10,500 nt of DNA, from the NCBI GenBank assembly GCA_964431035.1, contig CAYSIF010000052.1, forward strand, positions 1 to 10,500. The letters run 5' to 3'. Below are positions 1 through 4,537 of the stretch, piece by piece (the first letter of the stretch is position 1; each line of letters starts with the position of its first letter). The notes under the pieces were generated by a model. The model saw only the letters and a program-made list of their open reading frames with translations. It made no database searches and was not told the DNA's origin. The translations under genes and the position numbers were made by a program. Source of the DNA: Methanobrevibacter_A sp964431035. GTDB taxonomy: Archaea > Methanobacteriota > Methanobacteria > Methanobacteriales > Methanobacteriaceae.

Positions 1-66
1 ACACACCCACAAACACACACATCACATAGCAAAATAAAAAATTTCACTAAAAAAATTTTCCAATAA
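1..66 (+). other. possible 3' end of an upstream + strand gene (21 codons, partial)
   Basis: The frame starting at base 1 stays open for 21 codons and ends with TAA at 64-66. Its codons end mostly in A or C (ACA, CAC, CCA, CAA), which matches the style of the genes at 1066 and 2217. The predicted tail is rich in Thr, His and Lys and resembles no family I know. Another frame also stays open briefly and stops at 27-29, so the choice is uncertain. An AT-only hairpin begins right at the stop codon, as expected of a gene end. Without sequence to the left this remains a weak call. Confidence 0.2.
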
Positions 67-99
67 ATTATAATAAAAAAAAAGAATTTTATAATTTAT
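63..99 (+). terminator. AT-only hairpin followed by T-rich stretch, possible terminator
   Basis: Bases 63-73 and 89-99 form perfect 11-bp inverted arms (ATAAATTATAA and its complement) around a 15-base A-rich loop. T-rich runs follow at about 115-133. It would fit termination of a + strand gene ending at 66. In DNA this AT-rich, an AT-only stem of this size can arise by chance, so the call is tentative. Confidence 0.3.
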
Positions 100-319
100 C
101 TGGAAAATACAACCTATTTTTTATCTCTTTTTTCAAATATTCATCATAATATACTTTTTTTACAATAATTCTAATCCTATAAACAATCTAGATTTATATT
201 TCCAAAAACTATAATCGTAAACACAAACACCTACAACATGAAACACAACTAACAGAAAAAAATAATAAACAATCATAAAAGATACAATAAAAATATAAAT
301 AATACAAGTACTAATCATG

Positions 320-327
320 TTTATATG
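320..327 (+). promoter_or_regulatory. candidate archaeal TATA box (TTTATATG)
   Basis: TTTATATG is one base from the archaeal consensus TTTATATA. Transcription would start about 25 bases downstream, near 350, just before the stem-loop at 360-417. If real, it would drive either a small structured RNA or a long ribC leader. AT-rich DNA yields such matches often, so the support comes mainly from its position. Confidence 0.25.
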
Positions 328-359
328 ACTAAATTTCACAGTTACGCTATAAAATAATA

Positions 360-417
360 AAAAAATTAAGGAAAATATCTAAAACATAGATACTCTCTAC
401 TTTTTTCCTTATTTTTT
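360..417 (+). ncRNA. bulged stem-loop, candidate small RNA or leader structure
   Basis: Bases 360-375 pair with 403-417 over 15 bp, with one bulged T at 366 and two central G-C pairs (AAGG with CCTT). A second 5-bp stem, TATCT at 376-380 with AGATA at 388-392, stacks directly on top of it with a 7-base loop, leaving a pyrimidine-rich bulge at 393-402. The outer right arm is T-rich, so the element could also act as a terminator. It lies about 170 bases upstream of ribC. I do not recognise it as a known riboswitch class. The folding is visible; that it is transcribed is inference. Confidence 0.3.
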
Positions 418-584
418 CAACTATTTTTCAAGATTTTAATATAAAAGAATACTATTTTATATTAGTTTAATCATAAATTTAATTAATATAAATTATTATT
501 TAATAAAATTTTTTCCTTTCATTTTTTTTCAAATTTAAAGGATTTTTTCATAAAAAAAGATAATTATTTAGGTTGTAAATTAAA

Positions 585-1046
585 GTGTATAAAATCGGAG
601 TATGTGAAACAACATTTGCACGATTTGAAATGGGTAAAGCAGCAATGGACGAACTACAAAGTAACGGAACAGACTTAAAAATAATTCACAGAGTAGTTCC
701 AGGAATAAAAGACTTACCAGTAGCTTCAAAAAAACTCATCGAAGAAGAAGGATGCGAAATTGTAATGGCACTAGGAATGCCAGGACCTATGCAAAAAGAT
801 AAAGTCTGTGCACACGAAGCAAGCACAGGACTAATAACAGCACAACTAATGACAAACACCCACATAATCGAAGTATTCGTACATGAAGATGAAGAAGAAG
901 ACGACGAAGAATTAAAACTTCTAGCAGAAACACGTGCAAGAGAACATGCACAAAACATCATCAAAATGAAATTCAAACCTAAACAATTCAAAAGAGAAGC
1001 AGGTCAAGGAAAACGAGAAGGAAAACCAGACGCAGGACCTTTATAA
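585..1046 (+). CDS. ribC: archaeal riboflavin synthase (RibC)
   Basis: This 153-residue cytoplasmic enzyme carries out the last step of riboflavin synthesis: dismutation of two 6,7-dimethyl-8-ribityllumazine to riboflavin plus the pyrimidine precursor (EC 2.5.1.9). The archaeal enzyme is related to lumazine synthase rather than to the bacterial RibE type and forms pentamers in characterised members. Family hallmarks are near-continuous: VCETTFARF at 6-14, VPGIKDLPVA at 38-47, ALGMPGP then KVCAHEASTG at 62-82, and TNTHIIEVFVHEDE at 90-103; the DAGP tail is also typical. Length matches the family (about 155). The start is a GTG at 585 with AGGTTGT at 570-576 upstream; this gives the usual short N-terminus before the first strand. 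The next gene begins 19 bases after the stop, so co-transcription is likely although the functions differ. Confidence 0.95.
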   Translation: MYKIGVCETTFARFEMGKAAMDELQSNGTDLKIIHRVVPGIKDLPVASKKLIEEEGCEIVMALGMPGPMQKDKVCAHEASTGLITAQLMTNTHIIEVFVHEDEEEDDEELKLLAETRAREHAQNIIKMKFKPKQFKREAGQGKREGKPDAGPL

Positions 1047-1065
1047 AAAAGTAATACTTAAAAAA

Positions 1066-1782
1066 ATGGAAAACGAAAACACCAAATACAATGACAGCCC
1101 AGACGGAGTTTATGTAGTTGTACCAGCATACAATGAAGAAAAAACAGTAAGCCAAGTAATCGAAGAAATAGCAAAAAGAGGATACTACGTAGTGCTGGTA
1201 AACGATGGATCATCAGATAACACACTAGAAAACACAAAAAAATCACAAAAAAAATACCCAAACCAAATAATAATAGTATCACACATAATAAACAGAGGAC
1301 TAGGAGCAGCACTAAACACAGGAATAGCAGATGCACTAAAACACAAAGCAAAATACATAGTAACATTTGATGCAGACGGACAACACGAAGTAAACGACAT
1401 ACAAAAAGTATGCAAACCATTACAAGAACAAAAAGCAGAAGCAGTAATAGGAGCAAGACCGTTCGAAGACATGCCACTAAGTAAAAACTTCGCAAACACA
1501 ATGATGAACCTACTAACAAGAGTATTCTACAGAGTAAAAGTAAGAGACTCACAATCAGGACTAAGAGCATTTACAGCAAATGCAGCATCAAAAATAAATG
1601 TAGTATCACAAGGATACGCAGTATCCTCAGAATTCATAAAAGAAATAAAAGATAACAACCTAAAACTAGAAGAAGTAACCATAACAACAATATACACAGA
1701 TGAAACTGCACAAAAAGGAACAAATGTATTCGTAGGAATAAAAATAATGCTAAAAATGATATTTGATATGTTCCGACTATAA
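1066..1782 (+). CDS. family 2 glycosyltransferase (dolichol-phosphate mannosyltransferase-like)
   Basis: The 238-residue protein has a GT-A fold glycosyltransferase 2 domain over nearly its whole length. Visible motifs are VVPAYNEE at 18-25, the nucleotide-binding NDGSSDNT at 46-53, NRGLGAALNTG at 76-86, the metal-binding DADGQH (D102, D104) at 102-107, and DSQSGLRA at 161-168, typical of DPM1/DPG-synthase-like members. These enzymes transfer a sugar from a nucleotide donor to a polyprenyl phosphate on the inner face of the membrane; the exact sugar cannot be read from the sequence. There is no clear transmembrane helix, only an amphipathic stretch at about 221-238. The DUF2304 gene follows after 34 bases, a pairing common for such enzymes and probably functional. 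The ATG at 1066 has no visible Shine-Dalgarno, only an A-rich run, so translation may be coupled to ribC. Confidence 0.88.
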   Translation: MENENTKYNDSPDGVYVVVPAYNEEKTVSQVIEEIAKRGYYVVLVNDGSSDNTLENTKKSQKKYPNQIIIVSHIINRGLGAALNTGIADALKHKAKYIVTFDADGQHEVNDIQKVCKPLQEQKAEAVIGARPFEDMPLSKNFANTMMNLLTRVFYRVKVRDSQSGLRAFTANAASKINVVSQGYAVSSEFIKEIKDNNLKLEEVTITTIYTDETAQKGTNVFVGIKIMLKMIFDMFRL

Positions 1783-1816
1783 AAAAATAATAAAAAAAAT
1801 TTGAGGTAAAAAGATT

Positions 1817-2200
1817 ATGATGTTTCCAATACACTTCCACCTATTTCAAGCACTATTCACAATACTAACAATAATATCTATAGCAATAATGGTATTAAGA
1901 TATAAAAATCGTAAAACTACAACTTTAACATTGATAATATGGGTAATAGTATGGATAGCATTACTAATTTTCGCTTTCATGCCACAATTATCAGATAGAG
2001 TAGCACACCACTTTGGAATAGGGCAAGGTGTGAATCTATTATTTGCAATAGCAATTATTGGTTGTTTCTACTTAATATTCCACTTATATGATAAAGTAGA
2101 CAAGCAAGAACAAAATATAAATCGTCTAGTAAGAGAACTAGCAATAAAAAATGAAATAATAACAAAAATAGAAGAAATTGAAGAAGAAAAAGAAGATTAA
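1817..2200 (+). CDS. DUF2304 family small membrane protein
   Basis: This 127-residue protein has three predicted transmembrane helices at about 8-27, 36-55 and 71-92, then a charged helical tail (93-127) rich in Lys and Glu, likely a cytoplasmic coiled coil. The layout, the motif FAFMPQLSDRVAHHFGIGQG (residues 52-71) and the position after a GT2 gene match the DUF2304 family, which often accompanies polyprenyl-phosphate glycosyltransferases in archaea and bacteria. Its biochemical role is not established; helping the enzyme at the membrane, or moving the lipid-linked sugar, are reasonable guesses. The ATG at 1817 is preceded by GAGGT at 1803-1807. A second ATG directly follows the first, so the exact initiator could be either. 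The next gene begins 16 bases after the stop. Confidence 0.82.
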   Translation: MMFPIHFHLFQALFTILTIISIAIMVLRYKNRKTTTLTLIIWVIVWIALLIFAFMPQLSDRVAHHFGIGQGVNLLFAIAIIGCFYLIFHLYDKVDKQEQNINRLVRELAIKNEIITKIEEIEEEKED

Positions 2201-2216
2201 GAGGTTATAACTAAAA

Positions 2217-2912
2217 ATGTTATATTTTAGAGGATGTACGGCAAGAGAAAAAATGCCACAAATTGAACAAGCAACAAAATACATATTGGATAAAGCAGAG
2301 ATTCAATATGAAACATTAGAAAATGAAGGATGTTGCGGATCAGTACTATTAAGAACAGGATTCAAAGAAGATGCAAAAAAACAAATGAAAGAAAACCTAA
2401 AAAAACTAGAATCCTACAAAAACGACACAATAATAACATCATGTTCAGGATGCTACAAAACACTTAAAGATGACTATAAAGAAATACTCGATGAAGAATT
2501 AAACGTAGTGCACATATCACAACTAATAAACCAACTAATAAAAGAAGGTAAAATACAACTACAAAAAGAAGATATAAAAGTAACATACCATGACCCATGC
2601 CACTTATGCAGACATGCAGGAGAATCAGAAGCACCAAGAGAAGTCATAAAAGAAATAGCACAACTTGAAGAAATGGAACACAACAAAATGAATGCACTAT
2701 GCTGTGGATCAGGTGGAGGAGTAAAATCTGCATATAATGAAATATCAAACACCATAGCAAAAAGAAGAATACAAGAAGCAAAAGACACAAACACAGACTT
2801 ACTAGTAACAGCATGTCCATTCTGCAAACTAAACCTATCAACAAATGGAGACATCACAGTATTGGACTTATCAGAATTCGTATACAACAACTTAAAAGGA
2901 GGAAACCAGTAA
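2217..2912 (+). CDS. LutA/HdrB-like Fe-S protein with two CCG motifs
   Basis: The 231-residue protein carries two complete cysteine-rich CCG motifs, the signature of HdrB/HdrD, GlpC and LutA. The first is C7-X31-C39C40-X35-C76xxC79; the second is C128-X33-C162C163-X36-C200xxC203, with HDPCH at 125-129 and CCGSGGG at 162-168. In HdrB such motifs bind noncubane [4Fe-4S] clusters that handle thiol or disulfide chemistry and electron transfer. Size and single-polypeptide build match LutA-type subunits; it is shorter than HdrB (about 290) and lacks the separate Fe-S domain of TfrB. The ATG at 2217 has AGAGGTT at 2200-2206. The stop is two bases from the next start, so the two proteins are almost certainly made together as a cytoplasmic redox complex. 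The electron donor or substrate is unknown; lactate oxidation is only one possibility. Confidence 0.85.
   Translation: MLYFRGCTAREKMPQIEQATKYILDKAEIQYETLENEGCCGSVLLRTGFKEDAKKQMKENLKKLESYKNDTIITSCSGCYKTLKDDYKEILDEELNVVHISQLINQLIKEGKIQLQKEDIKVTYHDPCHLCRHAGESEAPREVIKEIAQLEEMEHNKMNALCCGSGGGVKSAYNEISNTIAKRRIQEAKDTNTDLLVTACPFCKLNLSTNGDITVLDLSEFVYNNLKGGNQ
2898..2902 (+). promoter_or_regulatory. Shine-Dalgarno (GGAGG) fixing the start of the LUD-domain gene
   Basis: GGAGG lies inside the last codons of the preceding gene, 12 bases before ATG 2915 and 15 before ATG 2918. It argues against the in-frame ATG at 2813, which lies inside the upstream gene and would add 34 residues with no family resemblance. 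Confidence 0.75.
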
Positions 2913-2914
2913 AA

Positions 2915-4144
2915 ATGATGCTAGAAAGCGAACTAGAAACAATGCGAAAATCCTTCAAAACATCAAGTGAAAGAACCAATCAACTAATGAAAGACCCAAA
3001 AATGCAGAAACTCAAAAAAAGAGTACAAGAAATACGAGAAAATGCAATAAAAAACAATGAACAATTATACAAAGAAGCAAAAGCAAACTTAGAAGCTAAT
3101 GGAATTGAAGTAATATATGCAAAAGACATAGAAACAGTACAGGAAAAAACAAAAGAACTAATAGAAAAATACTCAAAATATGACAAACTAGAAGATGTAA
3201 CAGTAGTAAAAGCAAAATCAAACACAATACGGGAAGTAGAAATAGAAAAATACCTAGATAATTATGGGGTAAACTTTATCGCTACAGATTTAGGAGACCG
3301 TATACTACAATTAAAAGACAAAGAAGGAATACCAGTACATCCAACAGGACCAATAGCACACTTAAACATAAAAGCAATAACTGAAGTAATAAACAACACT
3401 CCAGAAATGGATGTAACAGTAACAGAAAATGCACAGGAAATAATGCAAGCAGTAAGAAAAGATGTCCTAGATTTAATGAGTAAATCTGATGTTGGAATAA
3501 GTGGAGCAAACTGTATATCTGCAGAAGAAGGATCATTAGTATTAATACATAATGAAGGAAACATAAACCATATAATATCAAAAAAATTACATATTGTAGT
3601 AGCAGGAATAGATAAAATAGTACCAACATTAGAAGATGCAGTAAGTATAGCAAAACTAGAAACAGTTTATGCAACAGGGAAAAGAATAACTTCTTATATG
3701 AATGTAATAAGTGGACCATCAAAAACTGCAGATATAGAGAAAAAATTATTTAAAAATATGTATGGTGCAGAAAATGTTGTTGTATTCTTATTAGATAATG
3801 GAAGAAGTGAAGCATTTAATGAATGTTTATGGTGTATAGGATGTGGAAATTGTACAGTGTCCTGTCCTGTGTATAATGCAATTGGTAATGAGTTTGGTTA
3901 TAATAATTATGTTGGTGGAAGAGGTGTTGCATTAAGTAGTTTCATATCTGATGATGAAACAAGTAAGGATTCTGGTTTATTTAAATGTACTTTATGTGGT
4001 TTGTGTACTGAGAATTGTCCTGTAAGCTTACCAACTAATATGCTTATAGAACATATTCGTGCAAATTGTAATAATGAGGGTATATTCTTAAAACCTCACA
4101 AAGTTATTAAAGAACATATTGAGGATCATGATAGTCCTTATTAA
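2915..4144 (+). CDS. LutB-like LUD-domain protein with two [4Fe-4S] clusters
   Basis: The 409-residue protein combines a LUD domain (about 60-300) with a ferredoxin-like dicluster domain (about 304-370), the build of LutB. LUD hallmarks are HPTGPIAHLN at 142-151, ISAEEGSLVLIHNEGN at 201-216 and HIVVAGIDKIVPTLED at 226-241. The Fe-S motifs are C307xxC310xxC313xxxC317P and C358xxC361xxC364xxxC368P, each able to hold a [4Fe-4S] cluster; an extra Cys at 304 precedes the first. It is a little shorter than bacterial LutB (about 470). With the CCG protein just upstream it forms a LutA-LutB pair, but no LutC gene is present here. The complex probably passes electrons between a cytoplasmic substrate and a ferredoxin or thiol carrier; the substrate is not known. 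The last 100 or so codons switch markedly to T-ending codons, unlike the first two thirds. Confidence 0.87.
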   Translation: MMLESELETMRKSFKTSSERTNQLMKDPKMQKLKKRVQEIRENAIKNNEQLYKEAKANLEANGIEVIYAKDIETVQEKTKELIEKYSKYDKLEDVTVVKAKSNTIREVEIEKYLDNYGVNFIATDLGDRILQLKDKEGIPVHPTGPIAHLNIKAITEVINNTPEMDVTVTENAQEIMQAVRKDVLDLMSKSDVGISGANCISAEEGSLVLIHNEGNINHIISKKLHIVVAGIDKIVPTLEDAVSIAKLETVYATGKRITSYMNVISGPSKTADIEKKLFKNMYGAENVVVFLLDNGRSEAFNECLWCIGCGNCTVSCPVYNAIGNEFGYNNYVGGRGVALSSFISDDETSKDSGLFKCTLCGLCTENCPVSLPTNMLIEHIRANCNNEGIFLKPHKVIKEHIEDHDSPY

Positions 4145-4151
4145 TTTTTAA

Positions 4152-4164
4152 AAGTATTACTTTT
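4152..4164. repeat. direct repeat copy 1 (AAGTATTACTTTT)
   Basis: This 13-mer recurs exactly at 4312-4324, 160 bases downstream, and its reverse complement (AAAAGTAATACTT) occurs at 1047-1059 just after ribC. The core AAGTATTACTT is nearly its own reverse complement. The copies lie just after stop codons or after the T-rich tract, which suggests a role at transcript ends, but low complexity makes chance possible. Confidence 0.5.
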
Positions 4165-4310
4165 ATATTTTTCTTTTATTTCTTTTGTTTTTGTTTTATT
4201 TGTTTTTCTTTTTTGGTTTTTAGTTTATTTTTGTTTTGTTTTTTATTATTTTATTTGTTTTTTTCTCTTTTTTTAGTTTTTGTTGTTTTTTTATGGTTTT
4301 TTCTATTTTG
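4163..4310 (+). terminator. long T-rich tract, likely U-run transcription terminator
   Basis: The RNA would be overwhelmingly U, broken by single G residues, a few A and very few C, with repeated runs of five to seven U. Archaeal RNA polymerase terminates at U-runs without needing a hairpin, and several runs in series improve efficiency. The tract starts about 20 bases after the stop of the LUD-domain gene. Its length, nearly 150 bases, is far more than termination needs. Confidence 0.6.
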
Positions 4311-4311
4311 T

Positions 4312-4324
4312 AAGTATTACTTTT
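4312..4324. repeat. direct repeat copy 2 (AAGTATTACTTTT)
   Basis: This is an exact copy of the 13-mer at 4152-4164 and closes the T-rich tract on its right side, so that the two copies frame the tract. Confidence 0.5.
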
Positions 4325-4386
4325 TTTAAATTTTATCCTATTTATGTAATAACTAATTTTATATTATTATTACTATTAATAATACT

Positions 4387-4446
4387 TTGTGATAAGTAAA
4401 AAAATAAAATTATTTTTTCCATATTTTAATTTTTCACATATCACAA
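4387..4446. promoter_or_regulatory. 60-bp imperfect dyad upstream of the FmdE gene promoter
   Basis: Arms of 24 bases (4387-4410 and 4423-4446) match at 21 positions when one is inverted, around a 12-base spacer. The outer ends are perfect 8-mers, TTGTGATA and TATCACAA. The dyad ends six bases before the TATA-like element at 4452, a position suited to an operator or activator site. As RNA it could also fold into a long hairpin that insulates the upstream unit. The outer 8-mers contain G and C, so they are less likely than the AT-only inner part to be chance. Confidence 0.45.
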
Positions 4447-4451
4447 TTTTT

Positions 4452-4466
4452 TTTATACAATATAAA
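4452..4466 (+). promoter_or_regulatory. candidate TATA box for the FmdE-domain gene
   Basis: TTTATACAATATAAA fits an archaeal TATA element. Transcription would begin near 4485-4490, leaving a leader of about 50 bases before the ATG at 4538. AGGTTGT at 4529-4535 could serve as the ribosome binding site. Confidence 0.4.
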
Positions 4467-4537
4467 CTCAAAAAAACATTAAAATCTTTTCTTCAAAACA
4501 AAATAGACTAGAAAAATGTTTTTTTATAAGGTTGTAG

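Larger units (their letters stand above)
67..584. other. 518-base AT-rich intergenic region upstream of ribC
   Basis: No open frame here looks like a gene on either strand. The left part (to about 350) is A/C-rich on the + strand, and the right part is a mix of A and T runs. It holds the hairpin at 63-99, a TATA-like octamer at 320-327, a bulged stem-loop at 360-417 and a small AT dyad at 437-464. I see no tRNA, no conserved FMN-riboswitch-like GC-rich core and no CRISPR repeats. The ribC promoter must lie in the right part; a possible TATA/BRE stretch is around 478-492 (ATTTAATTAATATAA), but the composition makes it impossible to single out by eye. Confidence 0.6.
4145..4537. other. 393-base intergenic region: T-rich tract, 13-mer repeats, long dyad, promoter
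   Basis: There is no supportable gene here. In order it holds a first copy of AAGTATTACTTTT at 4152-4164, a tract of about 145 bases made almost wholly of T with scattered G, a second copy of the 13-mer at 4312-4324, an AT-only stretch of small inverted repeats (about 4340-4386), a 60-bp dyad at 4387-4446 and a TATA-like element at 4452-4466. The left half most likely serves termination of the upstream Fe-S gene pair, the right half the promoter of the FmdE-domain gene. Confidence 0.7.

Noticed and set aside
1..30. AC-rich run as a simple repeat or CRISPR-like element
   Set aside because: The CA alternation is irregular, short and not repeated elsewhere in the window; it reads as ordinary A/C-rich codons or spacer.
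437..464. 10-bp AT-only inverted repeat as an operator upstream of ribC
   Set aside because: TAATATAAAA and its complement contain no G or C; arms of this kind are expected by chance in DNA of this composition.
67..584. FMN riboswitch controlling ribC
   Set aside because: The conserved GC-rich junction sequences of that class are absent; the only structure seen is an AT-rich bulged hairpin.
1058..1570. Long minus-strand open frame rich in Leu, Val and Cys opposite the glycosyltransferase gene
   Set aside because: It is a shadow: A/C-ending codons read backwards become Leu and Val codons. It has no ribosome binding site and the sense frame is a clear GT2 enzyme. Similar minus-strand frames opposite other genes (for example 3282-3722, 5908-6396, 7576-8190) were rejected for the same reason.
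2813..2914. In-frame upstream ATG giving the LUD-domain protein 34 extra residues
   Set aside because: It overlaps the preceding gene by 100 bases, the added residues resemble nothing in the family, and GGAGG at 2898-2902 points to the ATG at 2915.
2217..4144. Thiol:fumarate reductase TfrB or a true HdrB/HdrC pair
   Set aside because: TfrB fuses the Fe-S and CCG parts in one chain in the opposite order, HdrC is far smaller, and the downstream protein has a LUD domain, which neither complex has.
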